Positions 43,849-52,593 are shown, numbered from the stretch's first letter. The stretch is 54,148 nucleotides of DNA from Candidatus Doudnabacteria bacterium (GCA_031291995.1 JARLHZ010000016.1:1-54148), one strand, 5' to 3'. Made by a program: numbers and translations. Notes: generated by a model not told the origin, from the sequence alone.

Positions 43849-44265
43849 GTGAAAGTAGGAAATGTAGGAAAATGAAAGTAGGAAAATAAACCGGCAAGGG
43901 AGGGCTTGCCGGTTGCTGCGTTTTTCGGCGTCCAAACATCCTTTCGTGACGCTCCGCTGCTGCCTCCCCTCCGGACAGCGCGGGTTTAAAAAACCGTCGG
44001 AGACGTACAATCGCCGCGGCCAAGGCCGCATTTACAATTATAATCGTCAAAGACTAAAACTGCCGGTTTGGCCCTATTGGCGCCAATCATTCAATTCCGG
44101 CAGGAAACGTTTGCAGTTAAACTATATACCCTATGCGATTTATTACAACCGGATTATTTATTATCCAGTTTTATATTATTTCAAACAACTTTGTTTTAGG
44201 GGGTTGAATCCAGTTTACACCCCTTTGCCCAAAAACCGAAAATCTGTTAAATTAAAGACTATCAA
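43849..44265. other. Intergenic region with a strong hairpin, no gene called
   Basis: AACCGGCAAG/CTTGCCGGTT (43889-43914) is a good hairpin with a weak T tail. Just before it GAAAGTAGGAAA-type words repeat. Open frames on both strands here have unlikely compositions and no ribosome sites, so none is called. The promoter of the phosphoesterase gene should be near 44220-44250 but is not clear. Confidence 0.5.
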
Positions 44266-45369
44266 ATGCCTAAAAGATTTATTTTTGCTCTAGTAATAGT
44301 CCAAGCTATCCTGACTTTCCTGCATTGGCTGATGTATTTGGAGGTTTTAGCCTTGTTCCCCACGCTTGCGGCTTATAAGACTTCACTGGCCATTATAATA
44401 TTGGCTTTTTCTTTTGGATTTTTGTGTCTTTCGGCCGTTAGCCACTTTAGGGAAAATTTTGTTATTCGGGTGCTTTATGTAATTTTTGGAGCCTGGAATA
44501 TTTTTGTATTGTATTTTTTGCTCGGGGGGCTGTTGGCAGTTATATTGAAACTTCCTCTTTTCTTATCGTTGCCTTTTTTTGGAATTGGGGTTTTATCAAT
44601 CGCCATAGTTTTAACTGTGTATGGGTTGGTAAATGCCAGGATTTCCCGAGTTACCTCAATATTAGTAAAATTACCAAATTTGCCGCCCGCTTGGAATGGG
44701 AAGACTGCCGTATTGGTTTCTGATTTACATTTAGGTCATATATTAAAAACCGGTTTCGCCAGGAAAGTAGTGAAACTGATTAACTCGCAGACGCCGGATA
44801 TAGTTTTTGTCGCCGGCGATTTTTACGACGGCGTCCAGACAAATTTTCAGGAATTGGCCGATGAATTTAAAAATATTAAAGCGCCGTTAGGCACTTACTA
44901 TAGCTCGGGTAATCATGAAATTTACGCCGGTTACCAAAAATGTGAACAGGCATTGACTGCCGCCGGAATAAAAATTTTGGAAGACGCAAAAGTTGAACTT
45001 TCCGGCCTGCAAATTTTGGGTTTGGCTTATAAATCGGAAACCGACGAAACCGTGGCTGAGCGGTTGGCCAAATTAAATATAGATCCGGCAAAGCCCTCCG
45101 TATTGTTAAAGCACATTCCCGACCATTTGAAGGCCGTGGAAAAAGCCGGGGTTAATTTCCAGTTGTCAGGCCATACTCATTTGGCCCAGGTCTGGCCGTT
45201 TATGTTTATTACCCATAAAGTGTTTAAGGGATACGATTACGGGTTGAATAAAATTGGTAATCTGCAGATTTTTACATCCTGCGGCGTCGGAACCTGGGGT
45301 CCGCCTTTGCGGGTCGGAACAAAATCGGAAATAGTAAAAATAACCTTTCAACCGCTGAATGGCCGCTGA
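44266..45369 (+). CDS. Membrane-anchored metallophosphoesterase
   Basis: A 367-residue protein with four N-terminal membrane segments (to about residue 130), then a calcineurin-like phosphoesterase domain. Metal-site motifs in order are SDLHLG, GDFYDG, GNHE, LLKHIPD and GHTH. This is the YkuE/YaeI-like arrangement; related enzymes cleave lipid-linked phosphates such as UDP-diacylglucosamine, but that substrate is not shown here. The ATG at 44266 starts the first membrane segment. A strong terminator follows. Confidence 0.88.
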   Translation: MPKRFIFALVIVQAILTFLHWLMYLEVLALFPTLAAYKTSLAIIILAFSFGFLCLSAVSHFRENFVIRVLYVIFGAWNIFVLYFLLGGLLAVILKLPLFLSLPFFGIGVLSIAIVLTVYGLVNARISRVTSILVKLPNLPPAWNGKTAVLVSDLHLGHILKTGFARKVVKLINSQTPDIVFVAGDFYDGVQTNFQELADEFKNIKAPLGTYYSSGNHEIYAGYQKCEQALTAAGIKILEDAKVELSGLQILGLAYKSETDETVAERLAKLNIDPAKPSVLLKHIPDHLKAVEKAGVNFQLSGHTHLAQVWPFMFITHKVFKGYDYGLNKIGNLQIFTSCGVGTWGPPLRVGTKSEIVKITFQPLNGR

Positions 45370-45403
45370 TTCGGACACCGGCGTTGAAATGACGCTGAAA
45401 CAC

Positions 45404-45427
45404 AAAACCCTCCGCGTGGAGGGTTTT
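45404..45427 (+). terminator. Intrinsic terminator
   Basis: AAAACCCTCC pairs with GGAGGGTTTT around a 4-base loop, 35 bases after the phosphoesterase stop. Confidence 0.88.
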
Positions 45428-45507
45428 AAAATTTGGAGTTACGTTTTTGTCATTCGTACTAAATTCCGCGAGTGATCCACGTCGCAATCTGCGTGTGGAT
45501 CCGCGGC

Positions 45508-45996
45508 TTACTGGAAACCGCCCTGGGTCAGAGTATGCGGTCCGGGTGGAAGGTTACCTGTTGTGGAACCTAGACAGAAAGTAATCGCGTAAGTCGAGGC
45601 TTGGTTGTTGTTATTGTTCGGTAAAAAGTAATACTCATTGCTGTTTTGACCCTTGGCGGGACAATTTCCGTCCTTGGGTACGACCGTCTGTGGCATGGTA
45701 ACTAAGTAAGTCGGGGTTAGGCCGATGTTTAAGCTGTCCAATGGTCCGCCGAGGGTGGAAGTCGGATAACTGTTTCTGTCGCTGACAAATAACTCAAACC
45801 CTTTTAAAAGTTGGTTTAAATCGGCCACCCTTTTGGCGTCCCTGGACTTGGCGCGGGCGTTGCTTAGTGTCACTAATACTATGGATGCCAACAGTCCGAT
45901 AATGGCAATCACTACCAATAACTCGATTAAAGTAAAGCCCCCTTGGTGTGACCGGTAAGGCTGATGGTTATTTTGATTGAATTTTTTTTGTTTCAT
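45508..45996 (-). CDS. Type IV pilin-like prepilin
   Basis: A 162-residue protein from the ATG at 45996; an upstream TTG start is less likely. A short basic leader ends in GG, followed by [20 protein letters not shown], the prepilin peptidase site with Glu at +5 and the N-terminal membrane helix. Then comes [26 protein letters not shown], the pseudopilin-type continuation. Likely a pilus or pseudopilus subunit used for surface attachment or DNA uptake, as seen widely in Patescibacteria. It lies beside clpP in the same direction. Confidence 0.9.
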   Translation of the reverse strand: MKQKKFNQNNHQPYRSHQGGFTLIELLVVIAIIGLLASIVLVTLSNARAKSRDAKRVADLNQLLKGFELFVSDRNSYPTSTLGGPLDSLNIGLTPTYLVTMPQTVVPKDGNCPAKGQNSNEYYFLPNNNNNQASTYAITFCLGSTTGNLPPGPHTLTQGGFQ

Positions 45997-46049
45997 CCCA
46001 ATAGTATTCTTAACAAGGGAATTATAGAGCAAAAGTCGAAGTTGTACAA

Positions 46050-46625
46050 TTATTGGATAATTTTGTCTATAATACCGTACTTTTTGGCTTCCTCGGCGGT
46101 CATAAAGTAGTCGCGGTCGCTGTCTTTTTCAATTTTACTTATGGGCTGGCCGGTGTGCTTGGACAAAATGGAATTGATCTGATTTTTTATGCGCATCATT
46201 TCCCTGGCCTGGATTTCCACGTCTTTTTGTTGGCCTTCCGCGCCGCCCATTACCTGGTGAATCAGTACTCGGGCATTGGGCAGGCTAAAACGCTTGCCCT
46301 TGGCGCCGCAGGCCAAAAGTACGGCAGCGGCTGAGGCAGCCTGGCCGATGCAGATGGTGGAGACGTCGGCTTTAATGTGCTGCATGGTGTCGTAAAGCGC
46401 CATGGCTGAGGTTACCGAGCCGCCGGGAGAGTTTATATAAATTTTTATGTCTTCCTTGCTGTTTTCCGCGTCCAAAAATAACAGTTGCGCAATGACAGTA
46501 TTAGCAACAGCGTCATCTATGGGTTCGCCCAAAAAAATGACGCGGTCTTTTAACAAGCGGGAATAAATATCGTACCCGCGCTCCCCCTGTGGGGACTTTT
46601 CGATGACCATTGGAATTAAAGGCAT
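46050..46625 (-). CDS. clpP: ATP-dependent Clp protease proteolytic subunit
   Basis: A 191-residue ClpP with triad Ser98 ([14 protein letters not shown]), His123 (VLIHQV) and Asp172 (SDRDYFM). The oxyanion loop [18 protein letters not shown] is intact. Unusually, Ala replaces Met-Gly after the catalytic Ser. The start [10 protein letters not shown] is typical for a processed N-terminus. It forms the degradation chamber with ClpX or ClpC, which are not in the window. The leader contains a long AT-rich palindrome. Confidence 0.97.
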   Translation of the reverse strand: MPLIPMVIEKSPQGERGYDIYSRLLKDRVIFLGEPIDDAVANTVIAQLLFLDAENSKEDIKIYINSPGGSVTSAMALYDTMQHIKADVSTICIGQAASAAAVLLACGAKGKRFSLPNARVLIHQVMGGAEGQQKDVEIQAREMMRIKNQINSILSKHTGQPISKIEKDSDRDYFMTAEEAKKYGIIDKIIQ

Positions 46626-46629
46626 AGGT

Positions 46630-46712
46630 ATTAAATAAAATTAATTAAAATTACTAAAATTAATTAAAATTGATGAGCCCAAATTTTAATTAATTTTGGG
46701 CAATTATGGTCA
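46630..46712. repeat. AT-rich palindromic spacer upstream of clpP
   Basis: AAAATTAATTAAAATT-type words fill the left part and their complements the right part, around GCCCAAA/TTTGGGC. It lies between nusA and clpP. The stem may act as a weak terminator for nusA. Confidence 0.5.
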
Positions 46713-46728
46713 ATTTTATGTAATAATA

Positions 46729-47940
46729 TTATTCCTGCTTTGCTTCCTCTGCGGCGGTATCAATGGATTCCTGTTCAACCGTGCCTTCGGACGCAACCTC
46801 AACTTGTCCCGGTTCGGCCGATTGCTGATTGCTGTCCGCTGACGGCTCCGCCCCTGCGAGCTTTTCCCCGCTAATATCGATTTTCCATCCGGTCAACCGG
46901 GCGGCCAGGCGGACGTTTTGTCCGGCTTTGCCGATGGCTAAAGACAGTTGGTCTTCCAGTACGCCGACTTTGGCTTCTTTGGCGTCGTCGTCCAGCTGGA
47001 CATTAAGGATTTTTGCCGGAGACAGGGCGTTGGCAATAAATTTTACCGTGTCATCGCTCCACTCGATAATATCAATTTTTTCCCCGCCAAGTTCGGCCAT
47101 TACAGTTTGCACGCGGCTGCCTTTTTGGCCGACGCAGCTGCCTATTGGATCAATCCCGTCCTGGGTCGACATAACGGCGATTTTGGAGCGCGAGCCGGCT
47201 TCCCGAGCCACGGCCTTAATTTCCACGCTGCCGTTGTAAATTTCCGGAACTTCCAGTTCGAATAATTTGCGCACCATGTCCGGGTGCGAGCGCGACAGGG
47301 TAATTTTGGGTCCTTTGGTGGCCGGTTCGACATGGAGAATTAAAACTTTTACCCGCTGGCCAATGGTATAACGCTCGCCGCGAATTTGTTCGCTCGGAAA
47401 TAAAACGCCGGTGGCTTTGCCCAAGTCAACCAAAACCGTGTCGCCCTCCACACGCTGGACTATGCCGTTTTGCAGGGTGCGTTCCTTGGCTTTAAAATCG
47501 GAAAATTGCACGTTGCGTTCGGCTTCGCGTAATTTTTGAATTATAACCTGTTTGGCGGTTTGCGCGGCAATTCGCCCATAAGAAGTGCCGGTTTTGGGAG
47601 TAATGTTGGTACGAATTTCATCGCCGACTTTGTAGGATTTTTTTCCGCCGGAGGCGGATCCGCCTTTGGCGGATATGAACTCTTTGACCGCTTCCAAGTC
47701 AATCAACTTTTGCGGATCTTCTTCTGCTTCGGTGGGGGTTTCCACTACGGTCTTAACGTCAAACACTTTGGTACCCATGGTCTCCGGATCAAATTCCACC
47801 ACGACATTTTGGTCTTTAGTGCCGTAGTCTTTCCTGAAAGCCGCGGCCAAAGACGCCTCAATCATGGAGATAAGTTCCGTTCTGGAAATGCCTTTTTCTT
47901 CGGCGATTTGTTCTAGGGCTTGTTCGAGTTGTTCGTTCAT
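46729..47940 (-). CDS. nusA: Transcription termination/antitermination factor NusA
   Basis: A 403-residue NusA. The N-terminal RNA-polymerase-binding domain is at about 1-130 (ISRTELISMIEASLAAAFRKDYG). The S1 domain is at about 150-210 (GIVQRVEGDTVLVDLGKATGVLFPSEQ). Two KH domains follow, with DPIGSCVGQKGSRVQTVMAELGGEKIDI and LSLAIGKAGQNVRLAARLTGWKIDI. A short Glu/Ala-rich tail replaces the acidic repeats of longer NusA. A GC-rich insert GGSASGGKK near residue 96 contains the GGCGGATCCGCC word seen in spacers nearby. Confidence 0.97.
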   Translation of the reverse strand: MNEQLEQALEQIAEEKGISRTELISMIEASLAAAFRKDYGTKDQNVVVEFDPETMGTKVFDVKTVVETPTEAEEDPQKLIDLEAVKEFISAKGGSASGGKKSYKVGDEIRTNITPKTGTSYGRIAAQTAKQVIIQKLREAERNVQFSDFKAKERTLQNGIVQRVEGDTVLVDLGKATGVLFPSEQIRGERYTIGQRVKVLILHVEPATKGPKITLSRSHPDMVRKLFELEVPEIYNGSVEIKAVAREAGSRSKIAVMSTQDGIDPIGSCVGQKGSRVQTVMAELGGEKIDIIEWSDDTVKFIANALSPAKILNVQLDDDAKEAKVGVLEDQLSLAIGKAGQNVRLAARLTGWKIDISGEKLAGAEPSADSNQQSAEPGQVEVASEGTVEQESIDTAAEEAKQE

Positions 47941-48036
47941 AGTACGCGGATCTTAACGCGGATCTGCTACGCGGATCTTAACGCGGATCTGCAAAGATAT
48001 CCGCGTCCGGGATCGGCGTTTCAGATCCGCGGTTTA
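47941..48036. repeat. Palindromic spacer built from the word CGCGGATCT
   Basis: CGCGGATCT occurs four times (47945, 47957, 47970, 47982) and its complement twice on the right (about 47995-48005 and 48023-48031). It lies directly upstream of nusA and so in its leader. A further spacer (48040-48120) has GATGAGC/GCTCATC and a repeated GTGTTCATC word. Confidence 0.6.
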
Positions 48037-48123
48037 ATAAAAAAGATGAGCATCGCTCATCCGTAAAAACTCAAAAGAAAAAAATCCGTGTTCATCCGTA
48101 TCATATCAGTGTTCATCAGTATT

Positions 48124-48543
48124 TCAGCTCCAGTCCTCAACCGCATTCGCTATTATTTTAGCACATTTAAAGCTTTTGTCAACCTCGCTGTAATCCATCA
48201 GACAAACGTCAATTTGCGGCTGTAACTCGAAGTATTTACGGTTTCGCAAAAAATACATTTTCACCGCGGCTAAAATTTTTCGCTGTTTGTAAATATTGAC
48301 CGCTTCGGCACCGGTCCCGAATTTATTGGAGGCGATATTTCTGGTTTTTACTTCTACAAAAATTATTTTATCCTTATTAACGGCGATAAAATCTATTTCT
48401 CCCAGCTGCTTGCCTTTTTTATTGTATTCGTTGGCGGCAATAATTTGGTAACCGAGTTTTTTGTATTCTTCCCGCGCCGCTTCCTCGCCAAGCAGGCCGA
48501 GGGTCTTGGGTTTCGTGTCCGCGGGTTTGTGCCAGTTAAACAT
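48124..48543 (-). CDS. yraN: UPF0102 (YraN) nuclease-fold protein
   Basis: A 139-residue protein. GLLGEEAAREEYKKLGYQIIAANEY, GEIDFIAVNKDKIIFVEVKTR and the AVNIYKQRKILAAVKMYF helix are the UPF0102 signature. The GE-D-EVK pattern is a PD-(D/E)xK core. The family is near-universal in bacteria with unclear function, possibly DNA processing. Confidence 0.92.
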   Translation of the reverse strand: MFNWHKPADTKPKTLGLLGEEAAREEYKKLGYQIIAANEYNKKGKQLGEIDFIAVNKDKIIFVEVKTRNIASNKFGTGAEAVNIYKQRKILAAVKMYFLRNRKYFELQPQIDVCLMDYSEVDKSFKCAKIIANAVEDWS

Positions 48544-48544
48544 A

Positions 48545-48674
48545 TAGTAATCGCGAATAAACGAATCTTAATTAATATACAAAACCGTCAGTTGTAGGCA
48601 GGTCAGGATAGAAAAGATAACTTACAGTGTACGGCTTCGTATATTAATATTAATTTGTATATTCGCGATTACTA
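48545..48674. repeat. 130-bp MITE-like inverted-repeat element
   Basis: Perfect 15-bp ends TAGTAATCGCGAATA (48545-48559) and its complement (48660-48674). Further inside, TTAATTAATATAC-type words pair with GTATATTAATATTAA. It begins 2 bases from the yraN start and supplies the stop codon of the next upstream gene. No transposase. It may act as a terminator. Confidence 0.6.
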
Positions 48675-49070
48675 CTTGGGAAGGTACTTAAGCCGCACCT
48701 GCTCTTTGTCCCAAACCTGCTTGTTGCCTTTGTAATGGCGGGCCATATTTGTTACCAGCACGGCAAACCAGACAATCCCGACAACGGCAATAATTAAAGC
48801 CACAAAGTGCGTTCCCAAAAACATCGCGTTTTCGTAGCGGAGGAAATACCAGAAGATTTCGCCCAAGCCGACAGTCAAAAAAAGACCGTAAAATTTTCGG
48901 CGATATTTGGCGTCTACAGGGTTGGGGGCTAAGATGGCCGAGATTTTTAATACGATGGCCAACAACACCAGGATGATGCCGGAAATAAACACCAATTTTT
49001 CCCCGGGGCTGATGTTGGCGGAGTTAAAAGTAAATAGGAACTCTGGGCTAATGTATTGCTTTATGTTCAT
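48672..49070 (-). CDS. Three-segment membrane protein
   Basis: A 132-residue protein. Membrane segments are at about 27-48, 62-80 and 85-110, with a basic C-terminus (HYKGNKQVWDKEQVRLKYLPK). No family recognised. Its stop codon is inside the inverted repeat at 48545-48674. Confidence 0.75.
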   Translation of the reverse strand: MNIKQYISPEFLFTFNSANISPGEKLVFISGIILVLLAIVLKISAILAPNPVDAKYRRKFYGLFLTVGLGEIFWYFLRYENAMFLGTHFVALIIAVVGIVWFAVLVTNMARHYKGNKQVWDKEQVRLKYLPK

Positions 49071-49078
49071 ATGTGAAG

Positions 49079-49158
49079 TTTACGAAGTACGAAGTTTTAC
49101 GAACGTACGAATTTGGGTACTCACGTTCGTAAGTTCGTACCTGTTCGTACTTCGTAAA
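49079..49158. repeat. 80-bp palindromic spacer built from ACGAA/TTCGT words
   Basis: Perfect 15-bp ends TTTACGAAGTACGAA (49079-49093) and complement (49144-49158). TACGAA-like words iterate in the left arm and TTCGTA in the right. It lies between two minus-strand genes. Confidence 0.65.
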
Positions 49159-49163
49159 ATAAA

Positions 49164-49691
49164 TTATTTTTCAAATAGCATCGCGTAATGGTAGCCGTCC
49201 GCCTGTAGTTCTTTTTCCTTGCGGAAACCCGCCTGCATGAGCAATACTTCCAGCTTTTCCTGGTCTATCCTTTTGTTAAGCGGCGGCCCGAACGGGGTGG
49301 CGGTTTTTTTCCATTCCACTACCATTACCCTGCCAGGGCTTTTAAGTACGCGGTAAATATTTTTAATAAACTGTTCGGTCTGGCTAATTTCGTGCAAAAT
49401 ATTGCCGACAATTACCATATCGCAGGAATTGGCTTCTATGTCCAGCAGGGGTTTGCTCAAGTCGGCCCGCAATATCCGAACATTTTTATAGCCAAACTGG
49501 CTGGTAATGGACACGGTGGCCGCCAGTTTTTGTTCCATAACGTCCACGGCAATTACCGATCCGGTCGGCCCAACCATTTGCGCGGCCGGCAACACATAAA
49601 ACCCGTTACCGCACCCCAAATCCGCCACCACCTGGCCCTGCATAAGCCCGGTCTGCGCCACTACTGCCGCTGGATTTATGAATTTAGTCAT
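49164..49691 (-). CDS. Class I SAM-dependent methyltransferase
   Basis: A 175-residue protein. Motif I is VVADLGCGNGFY (residues 22-33), then SVIAVDVMEQKL, ILRADLSKPL and IVGNILHEISQTEQFIKNIYRVLKSPG. This is the UbiE-type Rossmann methyltransferase layout, at the minimal length. The substrate is unknown: a quinone or lipid in relatives, though quinone synthesis is usually missing in such reduced genomes. Confidence 0.88.
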   Translation of the reverse strand: MTKFINPAAVVAQTGLMQGQVVADLGCGNGFYVLPAAQMVGPTGSVIAVDVMEQKLAATVSITSQFGYKNVRILRADLSKPLLDIEANSCDMVIVGNILHEISQTEQFIKNIYRVLKSPGRVMVVEWKKTATPFGPPLNKRIDQEKLEVLLMQAGFRKEKELQADGYHYAMLFEK

Positions 49692-49700
49692 AGTTTTATT

Positions 49701-49886
49701 TTAATTTTTATTCCAGACTGATTTTGCCACAAAATACCCAAATACTGTTAAAAATAAACCGATCATACTCAGCTAAATTCTGTAATTAAGATCAGAATTG
49801 AAAATTGTGTCGGCCAGAAAAAGTAATCCAAGTATTATAATAATTACCGATGAGTACTTTATGAATTTACCATTATTGCCGGACAT
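49701..49886 (-). pseudogene. Small two-helix membrane protein interrupted by TAG
   Basis: From the ATG at 49886 a 37-residue frame (MSGNNGKFIKYSSVIIIILG...) ends at TAG (49773-49775). The same frame continues after the TAG with a second hydrophobic stretch (MIGLFLTVFGYFVAKSVWNKN) to TAA at 49701. It looks like a 61-residue protein broken by one stop codon, or two adjacent tiny proteins. Confidence 0.5.
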
Positions 49887-49891
49887 TTGAT

Positions 49892-50716
49892 TTATATTTC
49901 TTGATAAAGTTTTTCAACGCTCGTTGCCCGTGAATCGTTGCCCGTGATTTCTATCAGCACCCCATTTATTTGCAATACCCCGTCCTCCTCGACTTCGTTT
50001 TTAAATTTTTCTTCGGGATGTAAAAATTTTCGCAGGACGCTTTCTTTTTTTACGCCAATGACCCCGTCGCGCGGGCCGGTCATGCCGACATCGGAAATGT
50101 AGGCTGTACCGCCGGGCAATATCCTCGCGTCGGCGGTGGGCACGTGGGTGTGGGTGCCAAATACGCCGGTTACCCTACCGTCCGCGTAATATCCGAAAGC
50201 GATTTTTTCCGAGGTGGCTTCGCTGTGGAAGTCCACTATTATTATATCACCTTTTTGGCCTTCCTGAGTCAAGACCCCGTCCAAAGCAAAAAACGGATTG
50301 GCAATGCCGCCATTAAACTGTTTTTCCATAAATACCTGGCCATTGAGGTTTATAACCAAATATTGCCGGCCTTTTTTGGAAAATCGATAGTATCCGTGCC
50401 CCGGGGCCTGCTGTTTTTGGTTGGCCTTATCCAGGAGAAATTCATAGTTTAACGGGCGGATGAGCTTATTGTATTTTTCAAAACACCCCGCCGCGTCTTT
50501 GTTGAAAATATGGTTTCCGGAGGTATAGCAGTCAATATCCAAATCATCCAGTTCCGCCAAAGTTGACGGGGTCACGCCCTTGCCGTGAGCCATGTTTTCC
50601 ACGTTAACGATTACCGCGTCGGGATTATATTTTTTCCGCCACTGGGGCAGGACCTCGCGGAGAATTTTCCGTCCGCCTTTGCCGACTATATCGCCGATGA
50701 ATAAAATTTTAGGCAT
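49892..50716 (-). CDS. ymdB: YmdB-family metallophosphodiesterase
   Basis: A 274-residue protein from the ATG at 50716 (MPKILFIGDIVGKGGR). Motifs in order are GDIVGKGGRK, VNVENMAHGKG, TSGNHIFN, IIVDFHSEATSEK and GTHTHVPTADARI, all typical of the YmdB/TIGR00282 family, cyclic-nucleotide phosphodiesterases. YmdB of Bacillus works with RNase Y in RNA decay control, and rny lies immediately upstream here. The start codon is the last of a series of ATGs in a 7-base tandem repeat; upstream in-frame ATGs would add 24 repeat-encoded residues. Confidence 0.94.
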   Translation of the reverse strand: MPKILFIGDIVGKGGRKILREVLPQWRKKYNPDAVIVNVENMAHGKGVTPSTLAELDDLDIDCYTSGNHIFNKDAAGCFEKYNKLIRPLNYEFLLDKANQKQQAPGHGYYRFSKKGRQYLVINLNGQVFMEKQFNGGIANPFFALDGVLTQEGQKGDIIIVDFHSEATSEKIAFGYYADGRVTGVFGTHTHVPTADARILPGGTAYISDVGMTGPRDGVIGVKKESVLRKFLHPEEKFKNEVEEDGVLQINGVLIEITGNDSRATSVEKLYQEI

Positions 50717-50773
50717 GAAGCATGAAGCATGAAGCATGAAGCATGAAGCATGAAGCATGAAGCATGAAGCATG
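50713..50773. repeat. Heptanucleotide tandem repeat at the ymdB start
   Basis: Eight copies of GCATGAA (plus-strand reading) and a partial ninth. On the coding strand each unit TTCATGC offers an ATG, in rotating frames. The unit is not a multiple of three, so copy-number change shifts upstream starts. Confidence 0.9.
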
Positions 50774-50812
50774 GTTAGTATGTGCCATGTTTCAAGTTTC
50801 ATGTTTTATTAT

Positions 50813-52351
50813 CTATCTCGCGTACTCTATAACCCTGGTCTCCCTAATAACGTGCACTTTAATTTCTCCGGGGAACTTGAGTTCGTTTTCCAGGCGATTG
50901 GCAATTTCGCGCGCCAATTTTTGGCAGGCCAAATCGTCCAATTTGGAAGGTGTGACAAACACGCGGATTTCACGGCCGCCCTGAATGGCGTAGGTTTTTT
51001 CCACGCCTTCAAACGAGTTGGCAATATTTTCCAAATCGGTTAAACGCTTGATATAATTTTCTAATGTATCCTTGCGCGCGCCGGGTCGGGCGCCGGAAAT
51101 GTTGTCGCACGCGTCCACTATAATAGCTTCCACGCTTTGGGCGGCTTCCGATTTGCCGGAAACGTCGGTATCATGGTGGTGGGAAGCAATGGCTTCAATC
51201 ACCCGGGCATCCAGCCCGAATTTTTCGGCGACTTTTTTGCCCAAGTCCACATGACTGCCTTCCAAATCCTGATCCAAAGCTTTGCCGATGTCGTGGAGCA
51301 AGCAGCCTTGTTTGGTAATGTTAACATCGGCTTCCAGCTCTTCGGCCATAAGCGCGCCGATTTTAGCCATTTCCACCGAGTGCCTTAATATATTTTGTCC
51401 GTAAGAGGTCCTAAAAAGCAACCGTCCGATTAAATGCACCAGCTTGGGAGGGAAATTGGTAATGCCCAATTCATAAACCGCGGCTTCACCGGCCTGTTTG
51501 ATTTGCTCGTTAATTTCCGCTTTGCTTTTTTCGTATGCTTCTTCAATGCGTGCCGGATGGATGCGTCCGTCGGCCAAAAGTTTTTCCAAAGTCATTTTGG
51601 CAATATGGCGGCGGATGCTGTTAAAGCCGCTAATTACCACGGTATCCGGGCTGTCGTCAATTAAAATTTCCACGCCCAACATCTGCTCAAAAGCGCGGAT
51701 GTTGCGGCCTTCCTTGCCGATAATGCGCCCCTTCATTTCTTCGCTGGGAATTTGCACCGTTGTGGTGGTCACTTCGGCCGTTACTTCGCTGGCTACGCGC
51801 TCAATAGCCTGGGCCACAATATTGCGCCCCTGGCGCTCGGCGTCTTCGTGGGTTTGGGTCAGCAGCTTTTTATGCAAGCCGACCAGTTCCTCCTTGACGG
51901 TTTTTTCGGCGTTGTCCAAAAGGACTTTGGCCGCTTCTTCGCGGGTCATGCCGGCGATTTTTTGCAAATTGTCGAGTTGTTTTTGGCGCAACTCCTTGAT
52001 TTCTTCCTGAATTTGTTTTATTTGTTCGCCTTTTTGTTCCAGGTCGGACTTTTGTTTGTCCACGGAAGCGGATTTTTGTTCCAGCTCTTTTTCGCGCCGG
52101 TCTATCCGTTCTTCAAAACGCACAATCTGCGAGCGGAATTCGGACTCCTGCTTTTTGGCCTGCTCAATAATTTCCAAAGACCTGGTCTTGGCTTCCAAGA
52201 GCAGTTCTTTTTCACGGTTTTTAGCGTCCTCCAAAATTTTCTCGGCCCGTCCTTCGGCGCTGCCGATTTTTTTACCGGCCTGTGACTGGCGGTACAAATA
52301 GCCGCCTGCCGCTCCGGCCACTAACCCGATGACAATGTATAAGACAATCAT
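50813..52351 (-). CDS. rny: Ribonuclease Y
   Basis: A 512-residue RNase Y. It has an N-terminal membrane helix (about 1-22), a long coiled coil (about 25-190) and a KH domain (about 200-270, GRIIGKEGRNIRAFEQMLGVEI). The HD domain is at about 325-420 (ILRHSVEMAKIGALMAEEL and LLHDIGKALDQ, with SHHHD). The C-terminal domain has GGREIRVFV. It is a membrane-bound endonuclease starting mRNA decay. ymdB lies about 100 bases downstream. The 5' leader has a hairpin with the ribosome site in its 3' arm. Confidence 0.97.
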   Translation of the reverse strand: MIVLYIVIGLVAGAAGGYLYRQSQAGKKIGSAEGRAEKILEDAKNREKELLLEAKTRSLEIIEQAKKQESEFRSQIVRFEERIDRREKELEQKSASVDKQKSDLEQKGEQIKQIQEEIKELRQKQLDNLQKIAGMTREEAAKVLLDNAEKTVKEELVGLHKKLLTQTHEDAERQGRNIVAQAIERVASEVTAEVTTTTVQIPSEEMKGRIIGKEGRNIRAFEQMLGVEILIDDSPDTVVISGFNSIRRHIAKMTLEKLLADGRIHPARIEEAYEKSKAEINEQIKQAGEAAVYELGITNFPPKLVHLIGRLLFRTSYGQNILRHSVEMAKIGALMAEELEADVNITKQGCLLHDIGKALDQDLEGSHVDLGKKVAEKFGLDARVIEAIASHHHDTDVSGKSEAAQSVEAIIVDACDNISGARPGARKDTLENYIKRLTDLENIANSFEGVEKTYAIQGGREIRVFVTPSKLDDLACQKLAREIANRLENELKFPGEIKVHVIRETRVIEYAR

Positions 52352-52358
52352 AAAAATA

Positions 52359-52380
52359 CCTTACAACCGCGCGGGTAAGG
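52359..52380 (-). promoter_or_regulatory. Hairpin sequestering the rny ribosome site
   Basis: On the minus strand CCTTAC pairs with GTAAGG, with CCGCG bases in the loop able to extend it. It is followed by TATTTTT and the ATG. AAGG in the 3' arm is the only Shine-Dalgarno candidate. Confidence 0.5.
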
Positions 52381-52564
52381 GACAAAATTATGCAAAAATA
52401 GCTAATTTTAAATTAGCGGATGATCTTTCTATTGGATTTGGAACTGATGATGAAGTTCACAGTTGAAAAATCAAGAAAAATGCTGAAGTTTGCGAAATTC
52501 TGTCTTTTGCCTTGCCTTTTCGCGGAAAAATTAATCTCTTTCAATAGACCAATGCTACCATAGT
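52381..52564. other. Gap between rny and the dismutase promoter, no gene called
   Basis: A 38-codon plus-strand frame (start near 52449) has no ribosome site and unremarkable composition, so it is not called. The rny promoter should be here on the minus strand but is not distinct. Confidence 0.4.
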
Positions 52565-52593
52565 TTGGAGTTTTGGTCAAACGGGACTATAAT
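52565..52593 (+). promoter_or_regulatory. Promoter of the superoxide dismutase gene
   Basis: TTGGAG (52565-52570), a 17-base spacer and TATAAT (52588-52593). The leader to 52738 contains GTTATG-type words and their complements, another palindromic spacer. Confidence 0.65.

Noticed and set aside
43783-44293. Protein genes on either strand upstream of the phosphoesterase
   Set aside because: Overlapping frames with unlikely compositions cross the rRNA promoter and a strong hairpin, and none has a ribosome site.
48545-48674. Insertion sequence
   Set aside because: It has terminal inverted repeats but is 130 bp with no transposase and no clear target duplication.
49773-49775. Reassigned TAG codon
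   Set aside because: All confident genes in the window use TAG, TAA and TGA as stops (for example Int B ends in TAG), so no alternative code is supported.
50713-50773. CRISPR array
   Set aside because: The units are 7 bases and contiguous with no spacers; it is a simple tandem repeat.
52449-52565. 38-codon plus-strand gene
   Set aside because: No ribosome site and overlap with the expected rny promoter region; composition is not clearly coding.
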